Origin: Pseudorhodobacter sp.
GTDB lineage: Bacteria > Pseudomonadota > Alphaproteobacteria > Rhodobacterales > Rhodobacteraceae
Assembly (NCBI GenBank): GCA_029254215.1
Contig: JAQWYA010000081.1
Coordinates: 1-48,969 of the forward strand
DNA length: 48,969 nucleotides
Direction of reading: 5' to 3'
The notes below the pieces were generated by a model that was given only the letters and a program-made list of their open reading frames with translations, ran no database searches and was not told the DNA's origin. The translations under genes were made by a program, and so were the position numbers. Below, in pieces: positions 8,779 through 17,342 of this stretch. Positions within the stretch are counted from its first letter, which is position 1. Each line of letters begins with the position of its first letter.

Positions 8779-9612
8779 TCAAAGCGGGACGTTGCTTTCA
8801 TCCATGCCCGGCGTCAGCCCGTCGCGCGGATCGTCAAAGATCGGCGGTGGGTCATTGGCAATCGCCTCGTCGCTGTAAATCAACTCCGGGTCGACCTGAC
8901 GCGCCGGAATTTCGACGCCCCGGTTGAAATTCTCGGGGTCAACGCGCAGGGCCTCGGCCTCACCACGCACATGGACAGGGGTGCCAAGCTCGATCATCTC
9001 GTAAAGCGCGATGATGTCTTGGTTGAACATGCGAATACAGCCAGCAGAACTGGAGTTGCCGATGGATTGCATGTCATTCGTGCCATGAATCCGGAAATAC
9101 GTGTCGCGCCCGCCTTTATAAAGGTAAAGCGCCCGCGCCCCCAAGGGGCTGCGCAAACCGCCCCGGATGCCCCGTGCGAAGGGGCCATAAATCTCGGGCT
9201 CGCGGCGCAGCATGTTACGCGTCGGCGTCCAGCCGGGCCATTTCTTCTTGACCTGAATTGTCCCGTTGCCCGCAAAGCTAAGCCCCGCACGGCCAACCCC
9301 GACCGGAAATCGGACCGAGTCTGCCCCTTCGCGCACGACGTACAGAAACTTGGAATAGGGATCGACATCAATCGTCCCCGGAGGCTGTTCCCCCAGATAC
9401 TGGCCCGTGATCCTGCGGTTCACGCCCTGCACGAATTCCGAAGGGATCCCCGGCAGCATATAGCCGCTGTCATAGATGGGGCCATAGCCCGGCAGAAACC
9501 CTGCCGCGACCGGAGCCGCCTGCTCCCCTGCATCCGGTGATGCGCAAGCCCCGACAAGGGCAGCGCCAGACATCGACAAGAAGGTGCGGCGGCTGAACAG
9601 CGAAAGGGTCAT
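8779..9612 (-). CDS. L,D-transpeptidase (YkuD domain) lipoprotein
   Basis: A 277-residue protein starting MTLSLFSRRTFL. The leader has a twin-arginine-like SRRTFL followed by a hydrophobic run and a lipobox (LVGAC), so it is probably exported and lipid-anchored in the periplasm; Tat use is inference. The YkuD catalytic motif HGTNDMQSIGNSSSAGCIRM is intact with the active-site Cys in GCIRM. The enzyme family makes 3-3 crosslinks in peptidoglycan or attaches proteins to it. I chose the ATG at 9612 (AAGG eight bases upstream) over 9684 because the signal peptide begins there. The C-terminal 60 residues are acidic and proline-rich. Monocistronic. Confidence 0.93.
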   Translation of the reverse strand: MTLSLFSRRTFLSMSGAALVGACASPDAGEQAAPVAAGFLPGYGPIYDSGYMLPGIPSEFVQGVNRRITGQYLGEQPPGTIDVDPYSKFLYVVREGADSVRFPVGVGRAGLSFAGNGTIQVKKKWPGWTPTRNMLRREPEIYGPFARGIRGGLRSPLGARALYLYKGGRDTYFRIHGTNDMQSIGNSSSAGCIRMFNQDIIALYEMIELGTPVHVRGEAEALRVDPENFNRGVEIPARQVDPELIYSDEAIANDPPPIFDDPRDGLTPGMDESNVPL

Positions 9613-9785
9613 GGCATACCTTGAAAAGAACGAATCAATCACTCCTAACATGGGCCTGCGCTTCTGGAAAAGGCCTGTGCGCAATCTGTTGTGGGGGCGT
9701 GTTGATTTGGCGCTAACGATCCGGTGATCGCCACGGGGGCAGAGGGGCCAAGCCCCCGATCAGCCCCTTGAGCCAAAATGCGAAA

Positions 9786-9809
9786 GGGCGCGCCTGGATG
9801 GACGCGCCC
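9786..9809 (-). terminator. Rho-independent terminator of the creatinase gene
   Basis: Inverted repeat GGGCGCG (9786-9792) and CGCGCCC (9803-9809) with a 10-base loop, 24 bases downstream of the creatinase stop codon. On the minus strand the stem is followed by TTTCGCATTTT, a weak but recognisable U-tract. Confidence 0.6.
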
Positions 9810-9832
9810 CTGTGTTATGCATGTCGGATCGA

Positions 9833-11056
9833 TCAGCCGACGATGTTGAACTCTGGCCCGTAGGGATAGGCCGTGATGTTGTCATTCCCGTCTTCGGTGA
9901 TCACCAGAATATCATGCTCGCGGTAGCCACCTGCTCCGGGGGCGCCTTCGGGCAGGGTCAGCATCGGTTCCATGGAAATCACCATCCCCGGCTCCAACAC
10001 CGTGTCAATATCCTCGCGCAGTTCCAGCCCGGCTTCACGGCCGTAGAAATGGCTCAGGATGCCGAAGCTGTGGCCATAGCCAAAGGTCCGGTATTGGAGC
10101 AAATCGCGTTCCGCCAGAAAGTCGTTGATCTGTGCTGTGACGCCCGAACAGGTCGCTCCGGGCTTGAGCAAGCTCATCCCATATTCATGGGCGGCCACGT
10201 TGGCTTCCCAGATTTTCAGGCTGGCCGGATCGCAGGAGCCCAGAAACATCGTCCGTTCCAGCGCGGTGTAATAGCCCGAGATCATCGGGAAACAGTTGAG
10301 GCTCAGGATATCGCCCTGCTGCATCACACGGCCCGTCACCGGATTATGCGCGCCATCCGTGTTCAGCCCCGATTGGAACCAGACCCAAGTGTCGCGGTAT
10401 TCGGCATCGGGGAAGCGCTTGGCGATTTCCATCTCCATCGCGTCGCGGCCTGCCATGGCGATATCAATCTCGCGCAGCGCCTTGCCTTTGCCGGCAATCA
10501 GCGCATCACGGATCGCATAGCCACCCACATCGGCCACCTGCGCCCCATGACGAATCAGCGCGATTTCGGCGGCGGATTTCGTCATGCGCTGCTGCATCGT
10601 TGCGGGCGCAATATCCATCCCGCGCGACGGCTTCACAAAGGCGTTCAGCTTGTCCGCCTGCATCATCGTCAGATGGTCGGCCTCGCAGCCCACGGCCTTG
10701 CCATTGCCGATCACCCCGGCGACGACGCGCCAGAAGTTGTCCCGCTGCCAGTCAGTATAGGTGATGTTATCGCCGATTGAGCGGCGCCAAGGCTGGCCCG
10801 CGTCAATGCCTGCGCTCACCGTCACGCATTGGGTCGCGGTGACCACGCAAGCATAGGGACGCCCGAATGAGCAGTAAAGGAACCCCGAATAATAGGCGAC
10901 GTTATGCATGGATGTCAGCACAACCGCGTCAAGCGAGTGCAACTCCATGATGTCGCGCAGCCCGGCAAGCCGATCTTCATATTCCGACGCGGCAAAGGGA
11001 AGCGCATCCTTTGTGCCATTGTGGAAACGGTAATTCTCAGGACGGGAAAGCGTCAT
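9833..11056 (-). CDS. Creatinase (creatine amidinohydrolase), M24 fold
   Basis: A 407-residue 'pita-bread' fold enzyme that hydrolyses creatine to sarcosine and urea. It follows the known Pseudomonas creatinase closely from end to end: SxHNVAYYSGFLYCSFGRPYA, DTWVWFQSG, NTDGAHNPVTGR (catalytic His region), GDILSLNCFPMISGYYTALERT, FGYGHSFG, EPGMVISMEPM and GAGGYREHDIL. As in creatinases, the aminopeptidase metal ligands are replaced, so it should be metal-independent. I chose the ATG at 11056: a TGAGGT ribosome site lies five bases upstream and overlaps the alternative ATG at 11068. No creatininase, sarcosine oxidase or transporter gene is adjacent, so it stands alone with its own terminator. 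Confidence 0.95.
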   Translation of the reverse strand: MTLSRPENYRFHNGTKDALPFAASEYEDRLAGLRDIMELHSLDAVVLTSMHNVAYYSGFLYCSFGRPYACVVTATQCVTVSAGIDAGQPWRRSIGDNITYTDWQRDNFWRVVAGVIGNGKAVGCEADHLTMMQADKLNAFVKPSRGMDIAPATMQQRMTKSAAEIALIRHGAQVADVGGYAIRDALIAGKGKALREIDIAMAGRDAMEMEIAKRFPDAEYRDTWVWFQSGLNTDGAHNPVTGRVMQQGDILSLNCFPMISGYYTALERTMFLGSCDPASLKIWEANVAAHEYGMSLLKPGATCSGVTAQINDFLAERDLLQYRTFGYGHSFGILSHFYGREAGLELREDIDTVLEPGMVISMEPMLTLPEGAPGAGGYREHDILVITEDGNDNITAYPYGPEFNIVG

Positions 11057-11256
11057 GTCAGACCTCATTTAAAGGGGGATTGGCCCCAAAAGGCCCCGGC
11101 GTACAGGGTGGAAAAGCAGGGGGGCTTTGGCCTCCCAGCCGCGACGCCATCGCAGCACACCCCTTCAATATACGCTTTTTACAGTCGCGCAAGGGCCGAG
11201 CCTGCGCCGGGCCCGCCTTTCCCTGCGCTGACGGCTTCATGCCTGAAAAACAAGCG

Positions 11257-12093
11257 TCAGCCCGAAGCCGCCACCCTGCGCCTAGCGGTCACATCACCGC
11301 CACCCTGTGCCGCGATCCGGGGGATCGCATCAGCAGCAGGCTCGATCACCGTGGCCATGAAATGCGCGTTGGCATGGATCATCAATTCGGCATCCACCAT
11401 CATCGCCACATGCCCCTTCCAGAACACCAGATCGCCACGGGACAGCGGCTCTCCGGCGGGGACTGCGTGCCCCAACCCCTGCTGCAAATCACTGTCGCCG
11501 GGACAGGCCTGACCGCAAGCCAGCGACGCCATCTGCACAAGGCCCGAGCAATCCAGCCCCGTATGGCTGTTGCCGCCCCACAGATAGGGTGTTCCCAAAA
11601 ACAGGCCCGCCACTTCCACCGGGTCGGAATACCAAGTGCCAAGCGGTTGCAAATGCCCTGCGGGAACGTAGCCCTGCGGCGTTTGCGCAAAGCTGCCCGA
11701 TTGCCCCAGCACCCGCAGCTTGGTGCCAAAACTGATGGGGATGGTGTTCGCCGCCTTGATCGTAGGGTCAGAATAAAGATGGCTCGCGGGTGAGGCGACC
11801 CAATGGCTGACGCCCGTGGGGTCGCAGATCGCGGCCTCGGGCAGATAGCCGCAATAGCCATCCCGTTTGGCGCGCCCGTAGGCAAAGCCAAGATGCCGCT
11901 CCAGCACCTCAAACCCGTCGCCCAGCAATAATTGCCGTTCCCGCGGGCCATCAGGCGCGCGCAACAGATCCACGACCGGGTAGGCGACCTCTGCCGGGGT
12001 TGTCTCGGCGTAACGCGGGGCGGCGACCCTATCGCGCAACCCTACATGGGCCACGCGGTCATTGGCCAGAAAAAGGCGGCGGTCAGGGGTCAC
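11257..12093 (-). CDS. NlpC/P60-family cysteine peptidase with SH3-like N-terminus
   Basis: A 278-residue protein. Residues ~20-150 form SH3b-like repeats (GYCGYLPEAAI, KLRVLGQSGSFAQTPQGYVPAGHLQ). Residues ~155-270 form the NlpC/P60 domain with catalytic Cys182 in GLDCSGL, a His in KGHVAMMVD and a third residue near MIHANA. The architecture matches YkfC-like gamma-D-glutamyl-L-diamino-acid endopeptidases that degrade peptidoglycan peptides. No signal peptide is visible, so it may act in the cytoplasm on imported muropeptides. The GTG start at 12093 overlaps the stop of the upstream M17 aminopeptidase gene (GTGA). The two genes form a pair that fits stepwise recycling of cell-wall peptides. 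Confidence 0.92.
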   Translation of the reverse strand: MTPDRRLFLANDRVAHVGLRDRVAAPRYAETTPAEVAYPVVDLLRAPDGPRERQLLLGDGFEVLERHLGFAYGRAKRDGYCGYLPEAAICDPTGVSHWVASPASHLYSDPTIKAANTIPISFGTKLRVLGQSGSFAQTPQGYVPAGHLQPLGTWYSDPVEVAGLFLGTPYLWGGNSHTGLDCSGLVQMASLACGQACPGDSDLQQGLGHAVPAGEPLSRGDLVFWKGHVAMMVDAELMIHANAHFMATVIEPAADAIPRIAAQGGGDVTARRRVAASG

Positions 12094-13496
12094 GGCGCAA
12101 GGCCCAACATCTCGGGCAAGGCGGCCAGCAAGGCGCGCGCGCCCTGCCCGACGCCCCCCTTCGGGCGGGCCGGCGCATCTGCGGGCTGATGGCCGTAGAT
12201 GTCGAAATGCAGATAGCGCGGGTTGGCCACAAACCGGCGCAAGAACAGCGCCGCCGTCACCGATCCGGCAAACCCACCCGTGGGGGCATTGTCCAGATCG
12301 GCAATCCCCGGCTCGATCATCGCCTCATATCCCGGCCACAAAGGAAGCTGCCAAACCGGGTCGCGCACCGCAACAGCCGCCTTTTGCAGCGCCGCACTGA
12401 TCCCGGTATCATCGGTGAAATAGGGCGCAAGATCGGGGCCAACCGCCACCCGCGCGGCCCCCGTCAGCGTCGCCATCGAGACGATCAGATCCGCCTCTTC
12501 CTCATCCGCCAGCGCCAGCGCATCGGCCAGAACCAGCCGCCCTTCGGCATCGGTATTGTTCACCTCCACCGTGTAGCCCTTGCGAGAGGCCAGGATATCG
12601 CGCGGCCGCATCGCTGACCCCGAAATCGCATTTTCCACCGCCGGAACCAGAACGCGCAGCTGCACGGGCAGGCCCAGCGCCATGATCATCCGCGCCAAGC
12701 CCATGACTGTGGCAGCACCGCCCATGTCTTTCTTCATTTGCAGCATCGAGCCTGCGGGCTTGATGTCCAGCCCGCCCGTGTCAAAGCACACGCCTTTGCC
12801 CACCAGCACAAGCTTTGGCCCCGCCGTGCCCCACCGCATGTCCAACAGACGCGGCGCCCGGTCAGAGGCACGGCCAACGGCGTGGATCATCGGGAAATTC
12901 TGCGCCAACAGCGCATCCCCCCGGATCACGGCCGTTGCCGCGCCGAATTCCTGCCCCAGTGCCAGAAAAGCCGTCTCAAGTTCGTCCGGCCCCATATCAG
13001 AGGCCGGCGTGTTGATCAGATCCCGCGTCAGGAATTCACCAGCGACAATCGCCTCGATGCGGGCGGCATCAACCCCTGCCGGGGCCTTAAGCCGCGCAAG
13101 GCCAGAGGGTTCAGTGCCGGGGCGATAGCGCGCGAAACGGTATTGCGCCAAGCACCAGCCCAAGGCCGCTTCCTCTGCCTCTTGGCCGTCCAGCGCGCCC
13201 TCCAGATGCCAGTCGCCAGCGGGCAAGGCCGTGGCCGCGCGCGACAGGCCAAAGCGCGTTCTGCGCCGCGCTTCGGGCGCACCATATCCCAGCACTGCCC
13301 CCGCGATCTTGCCCGCAGGGCCGGGCAGCAGGCAAACCTCACCCAGACCGGCGGCGAATCCCGCCGCTTTCACCCAAGTCGCTGTCACCTCGGGCTGGCC
13401 CGCGATCCAATCGCCCAAGCCGTCTGCCGGGATAACGTAAAGCGGCAGACTGCGACAATCTGCGGGGGCGAAAGAGGGCATCGGCATCTCCGGCAT
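12090..13496 (-). CDS. Leucyl aminopeptidase family protein (M17)
   Basis: A 468-residue cytosolic aminopeptidase. The C-terminal catalytic domain has the M17 signatures LVGKGVCFDTGGLDIKP (Lys, Asp metal ligands), MKKDMGGAA and NTDAEGRLVLADAL (metal Asp and Glu, catalytic Arg). The N-terminal ~170 residues are the divergent domain used for hexamer contacts. The length is slightly below the usual 480-500. It removes N-terminal residues from peptides with two metal ions. The gene heads a two-gene operon with the overlapping NlpC/P60 peptidase gene. The first codons contain several Met (MPEMPMPSF), so the exact start is uncertain by a few residues. Confidence 0.95.
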   Translation of the reverse strand: MPEMPMPSFAPADCRSLPLYVIPADGLGDWIAGQPEVTATWVKAAGFAAGLGEVCLLPGPAGKIAGAVLGYGAPEARRRTRFGLSRAATALPAGDWHLEGALDGQEAEEAALGWCLAQYRFARYRPGTEPSGLARLKAPAGVDAARIEAIVAGEFLTRDLINTPASDMGPDELETAFLALGQEFGAATAVIRGDALLAQNFPMIHAVGRASDRAPRLLDMRWGTAGPKLVLVGKGVCFDTGGLDIKPAGSMLQMKKDMGGAATVMGLARMIMALGLPVQLRVLVPAVENAISGSAMRPRDILASRKGYTVEVNNTDAEGRLVLADALALADEEEADLIVSMATLTGAARVAVGPDLAPYFTDDTGISAALQKAAVAVRDPVWQLPLWPGYEAMIEPGIADLDNAPTGGFAGSVTAALFLRRFVANPRYLHFDIYGHQPADAPARPKGGVGQGARALLAALPEMLGLAP

Positions 13497-13599
13497 AAAA
13501 AACTTTTACCAAAGCGTAACCATTCCAACGCAGGCCGCAAGGCCCCGGACCTGCTGCCCCCCGTCGCAAACGCAAAACCCCGGCCCGATCAGCCCAAAA

Positions 13600-13983
13600 T
13601 CACGGGGTTTTGTCGTGCAAACCCAGATCGCCTGACAGTGACAGCTCGGCCACCCGCAACAGCCGCGCCCAAACCGCCGAGAAAGCCACAGCCTCCCCCT
13701 GCTCAAGACACAGACGCGCATCCGCCGCGACAGTGGCAAGACTGGTGACGCCCAACTGTTCCGAGATCCGCTGCAAACGGCGCAACCGGCGTGGCAGATC
13801 GTCAAGATCCTGTTCCGCCATCAATTGCGCCAGCCCGGCAACGGTCAGCCCCAATTCGGCCAAAGCCCTTGTGACCACCTGTTCCGCCGCATGCGTTCCC
13901 ATCGTTCTGTAGATCTGGGCAATCGGCTCAGAATCCTGCCGCACCCGATCTTTTGGCCGCAAAGCCAATACGGTTCCACTCAT
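13600..13983 (-). CDS. Small conserved hypothetical protein
   Basis: A 127-residue, mostly helical protein beginning MSGTVLALRPKDRVRQD. It is supported by a GGAGGT ribosome site ten bases upstream of the ATG at 13983, by a position that fills the gap between two genes, and by a reading frame with alphaproteobacterial composition. It has Leu-rich amphipathic helices (LPRRLRRLQRISEQLGVTSL) and no enzyme motif, signal peptide or membrane segment. It is divergent from the carbonic anhydrase gene; the 138 bases between them must hold both promoters. I do not recognise the family. A helical regulator or adaptor is possible, without specific evidence. Confidence 0.75.
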   Translation of the reverse strand: MSGTVLALRPKDRVRQDSEPIAQIYRTMGTHAAEQVVTRALAELGLTVAGLAQLMAEQDLDDLPRRLRRLQRISEQLGVTSLATVAADARLCLEQGEAVAFSAVWARLLRVAELSLSGDLGLHDKTP

Positions 13984-14121
13984 AACACCCGACCTCCGTT
14001 CACACCCGAGACCATTCTGGGCCGCCGTGCTGAAGAAAAGGTTGAAGCGGAGGCAGGAAACCCCTCGAATTTTCATCAGTTCCGGCCTAGTCAGGCGGAG
14101 CGACCCGAAAAGGAGCCGATT

Positions 14122-14769
14122 ATGCACCATGCCCGCCCCCTGCCCGCCTATCTCATCCAGCGCTATCACGGCTGGAAGGCCACAACCTATCATGACAACA
14201 AGGCATGGTATCGGCGGCTGGCGGAATCGGGCCAGCACCCCCGTGCAATGGTGATTTCCTGCTGTGACAGCCGCGTGCATGTCACCTCGATCTTCGGCGC
14301 GGATGAGGGAGAGTTCTTTATTCACCGCAACATCGCCAACCTTGTGCCGCCCTATAACCCGGACGGCGAATATCACGGCACGTCGGCGGCGGTGGAATAT
14401 GCGGTCACGGCGCTGAAAGTCTCGCATATCGTGGTGCTGGGGCATTCCAATTGCGGCGGCGTGAAGGGCTGCCATGACATGTGTTCCGGCAATGCGCCGG
14501 AACTGGAGGAGAAATCCAGCTTCGTCGGCCGCTGGATGGATATCCTGCGCCCCGGATATGAACGTGTGCTGTCGGTGGACGAAGCCCAGCGCACCCGCGC
14601 GTTGGAAAAAGAGGCGGTCGTCATCAGCCTTGAAAACCTGCTCAGCTTCCCTTTCGTCAAGACCGCAGTCGAGGAAGACATGCTGACCCTGCACGGGCTT
14701 TGGACCGATGTGGGCGAAGGCGGGCTGGAACAATACGACCCCGCGCGCGGTGGCTTTGTCGGGGTTTGA
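14122..14769 (+). CDS. Beta-class carbonic anhydrase
   Basis: A 215-residue zinc enzyme that interconverts CO2 and bicarbonate. The zinc-site motifs are C47-C-D49-S-R (Asp-Arg dyad) and H108-SNC111-GG, giving the Cys-His-Cys set of the family. The second Cys (C48) occupies a position that is usually Ser. The ATG at 14122 is preceded by AAGGAG eight bases upstream. No signal peptide, so cytoplasmic. Single gene with a bidirectional terminator downstream shared with asd. Confidence 0.96.
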   Translation: MHHARPLPAYLIQRYHGWKATTYHDNKAWYRRLAESGQHPRAMVISCCDSRVHVTSIFGADEGEFFIHRNIANLVPPYNPDGEYHGTSAAVEYAVTALKVSHIVVLGHSNCGGVKGCHDMCSGNAPELEEKSSFVGRWMDILRPGYERVLSVDEAQRTRALEKEAVVISLENLLSFPFVKTAVEEDMLTLHGLWTDVGEGGLEQYDPARGGFVGV

Positions 14770-14793
14770 TCCGCCCCGTTTGACAGAACCAAA

Positions 14794-14820
14794 AAGGCCC
14801 CGCCAATTCGGCGGGGCCTT
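14794..14820. terminator. Bidirectional intrinsic terminator between carbonic anhydrase and asd
   Basis: An 11-bp perfect stem, AAGGCCCCGCC (14794-14804) and GGCGGGGCCTT (14810-14820), around a five-base loop. A-rich and T-rich flanks lie on the two sides. It sits between the stops of the convergent genes and can end transcripts from both directions. Confidence 0.9.
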
Positions 14821-14860
14821 TCAATTTCGGGTCTGAGCAACCGTTGCGACTTACGCCGCC

Positions 14861-15883
14861 TCAGCCCTTTTTCAGGACACGGCTGCCCAGCAATTCAGCG
14901 ATTTGCACGGCATTCAACGCAGCGCCCTTGCGCAGGTTGTCCGAAACACACCACAGGTTCAGGCCGTTGTCGATCGTGCTGTCTTGACGAATGCGGCTGA
15001 TATAGGTCGCATATTCGCCCACGCATTCGATCGGCGTGACGTAGCCGCCATTCTCGCGCTTGTCGACGACCATGATCCCCGGCGCTTCGCGCAGAATATC
15101 GCGGGCCTCATGCTCATCCAGGAAATCCTCGAATTCGATGTTGATCGCTTCGGAATGGCCGACGAACACCGGCACCCGGACGCAGGTCGCCGTAACCTTG
15201 ATCGACTTGTCGAGGATCTTCTTCGTTTCGGCCACCATCTTCCATTCTTCCTTGGTAGAACCGTCATCAAGGAAAACGTCGATATGCGGGATCACGTTGA
15301 AGGCGATCTGCTTGGTGAACTTCTTGGCAGGCTTTTCATCGACCGGGTTGTAGATCGACTTGGTCTGATCCCAAAGCTCGTCGATGCCTTCCTTGCCCGC
15401 GCCGGAGACCGACTGGTAGGTGGACACGACGACCCGCTTGATCCGCGCGCGGTCATGCAAGGGCTTGAGAGCCACAACCATCTGCGCGGTCGAGCAGTTG
15501 GGGTTCGCGATGATCATCTTGTTCTTGTAGTTCACGATCTCATCGGCGTTCACCTCCGGCACGATCAACGGGATCGCCGGGTCATAGCGGTAAAGCGAAG
15601 AGTTATCGATCACGACGCAGCCCTGGCTTGCGGCCTTCGGGGCGTAAACCTTGGTGGCCTCGGAACCGACGGCAAAAAGCGCCATGTCCCAGCCCGTGAA
15701 ATCAAATGTCTCAAGGTCCTTTGTCTTGATAGTCTTGTCGCCAAAGCTGATTTCTGTGCCGAGGGATTTGCGCGAGGCAAGGCCCACGATCTCATCCACC
15801 GGGAACTCGCGCTCGGCGAGGATATTCAGCATTTCGCGGCCCACATTTCCCGTGGCGCCGACGACAACGACTCTATAGCCCAT
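14861..15883 (-). CDS. asd: Aspartate-semialdehyde dehydrogenase
   Basis: The 340-residue Asd reduces aspartyl-phosphate to aspartate semialdehyde with NADPH, the branch point for lysine/diaminopimelate, methionine and threonine. Seen are VVGATGNVGREML (NADP loop), NPNCSTAQ with catalytic Cys130, YQSVSGAGKEG, and FVGHSEAINIEFE containing the active-site His. Two tandem ATGs occur. The second, at 15883, has better spacing (five bases) from AGGAGG and is taken as the start. It appears monocistronic, ending at the bidirectional terminator. Confidence 0.97.
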   Translation of the reverse strand: MGYRVVVVGATGNVGREMLNILAEREFPVDEIVGLASRKSLGTEISFGDKTIKTKDLETFDFTGWDMALFAVGSEATKVYAPKAASQGCVVIDNSSLYRYDPAIPLIVPEVNADEIVNYKNKMIIANPNCSTAQMVVALKPLHDRARIKRVVVSTYQSVSGAGKEGIDELWDQTKSIYNPVDEKPAKKFTKQIAFNVIPHIDVFLDDGSTKEEWKMVAETKKILDKSIKVTATCVRVPVFVGHSEAINIEFEDFLDEHEARDILREAPGIMVVDKRENGGYVTPIECVGEYATYISRIRQDSTIDNGLNLWCVSDNLRKGAALNAVQIAELLGSRVLKKG

Positions 15884-16029
15884 CATGGCCTCCTGTTTAA
15901 CGTGCCGCCCCTTTAGCGCAAGGTCCGGACGGGGGAAAGAGGGCGTGATGCAATCCACGCCCACGCGGCCAAAAAGCCGCAATAGTCAGCGTTCTGTCGG
16001 GCGATGCGGGGTGCGAAGGCGGCGGCGGG

Positions 16030-17202
16030 TCAGTCCCTGCGGTCTTGCGAGAACAGATAAATCAGCAGACCAATCGCCAGCACGGCCGCATAAAGCCCGA
16101 AGATCGCCACATAAGGCGCCTCTGCCGCTCCGCCCGAAGTCGCGGCATGAAGCCGCCCCGTGATCATCTGAAAGACCCCGGTCGCCCCGATCCCAAAGAG
16201 GTTCATCAGCGTGACGCCCCGGCCCACCAGATGCGGCGGAAAGAACGCCCGGCCATGCGCCATGATCATCGGGAAGGACGCCCCGAACAGCCCGACACCA
16301 CAGATCAGCAAAGTCGTGGCCATACCGCCCGCCGCAGGCCAGGCCAAAAGCCCAAGAAGGCACAGCAAGGCAAGGCTGTTGCCGCCGAAAATCACCCATT
16401 TACGGGTGCCGAACACGCGATCCAGCGGCCCATAGGCGAAATTGCCCAGCACCATGGCAAAGCCCATAGCTAGGGTCACCTGACCTATGCGTGCCGCATC
16501 TGCTGCAAACACATCGGTGAAATAAGGCCCGACCCAAAGCCCCCGGAGACCGGCGGCAGGCAAGTAATTGAACGCCATCAGCGGGAAGATCAGCCAAAGC
16601 GCGGGCATCCTCAACAGGTCCAGCACAGAGCCTTTCGCCCCGCCCGCCACTTTCTCCGGGTCCCGCAGAAACACCCCAATCGCCACCGCCACCGCAAAGC
16701 TGACCGCCGCAAGCGCCCAAAGGCTACCGCGCCAGCCAAAAACCTCCATCGCCATGGTCAGCGGCAAAGAGCTGCCGATATTGCCAAGGCTCCCGATGCC
16801 GATCACCACGCCCGCCAGCGTTCCAAACACAACCGGCGAATATAGTCGCGCGAAAATATAGTAGGTCGCCATCAGAACGGGAGAACAGCCGATCCCGATC
16901 AGGGCCATCGCCAGCTTGATCTCGGTCGGGCTGCCCGCCACCGCAAAAAGCGCCGCCCCGCCGCCGCCGCCCAGCCCCAGCAGGACCGAGGCCGTGAGGC
17001 GCGGGCCGATCTTGTCCAACGCCGCGCCGACAGGGATCTGCATGATCGCAAAGGTCAAAAACCAATAACCCGAGGCAGAGGCAAGATCCGTCGGGGTCGC
17101 GCCCAGATCCACACTCAGCGCAGGCGACATCACCGCAAGAAAGGCGCGGTAAAACTGGCTTAGAACATAAGCCATGATCAGGCAGGCGATCCCGGTTTTC
17201 AT
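16030..17202 (-). CDS. Major facilitator superfamily transporter
   Basis: A 390-residue integral membrane protein with about 12 hydrophobic helices and the MFS loop-2/3 signature (GAALDKIGPRLT). A second MFS-like motif, GPLDRVFGTRKW, follows the central loop (about residues 185-195, DPEKVAGGAKG). It begins MKTGIACLIMAYVLSQFYRAFLAV. It belongs to the general small-molecule permease group; no substrate can be read from sequence, and neighbours (asd downstream, another MFS gene upstream) give no clue. Located in the inner membrane. Confidence 0.92.
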   Translation of the reverse strand: MKTGIACLIMAYVLSQFYRAFLAVMSPALSVDLGATPTDLASASGYWFLTFAIMQIPVGAALDKIGPRLTASVLLGLGGGGGAALFAVAGSPTEIKLAMALIGIGCSPVLMATYYIFARLYSPVVFGTLAGVVIGIGSLGNIGSSLPLTMAMEVFGWRGSLWALAAVSFAVAVAIGVFLRDPEKVAGGAKGSVLDLLRMPALWLIFPLMAFNYLPAAGLRGLWVGPYFTDVFAADAARIGQVTLAMGFAMVLGNFAYGPLDRVFGTRKWVIFGGNSLALLCLLGLLAWPAAGGMATTLLICGVGLFGASFPMIMAHGRAFFPPHLVGRGVTLMNLFGIGATGVFQMITGRLHAATSGGAAEAPYVAIFGLYAAVLAIGLLIYLFSQDRRD

Positions 17203-17342
17203 CTCTGTCTCTCCCCTTGGGCCCTCACAAATTGCGTCCCCAAGCAGCCCATCCTCTACGGTCGATCAAGGTCCATGGCAATGCCGGGCGCGGGGCCTCG
17301 ATGGCCCCAAGCGCGGCCCCTCCCGCCAAAGCCCCAATCGCT

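Noticed and set aside
11080-11105. GGCCCC-AAAA-GGCCCC repeat upstream of creatinase
   Set aside because: It is a short direct repeat in GC-rich DNA with no symmetry or placement that supports a regulatory role.
13984-14733. Minus-strand open frame extending the small hypothetical gene upstream through the carbonic anhydrase gene
   Set aside because: The opposite strand carries a complete beta-carbonic anhydrase with intact zinc residues, and the small gene has its own ribosome site at 13983.
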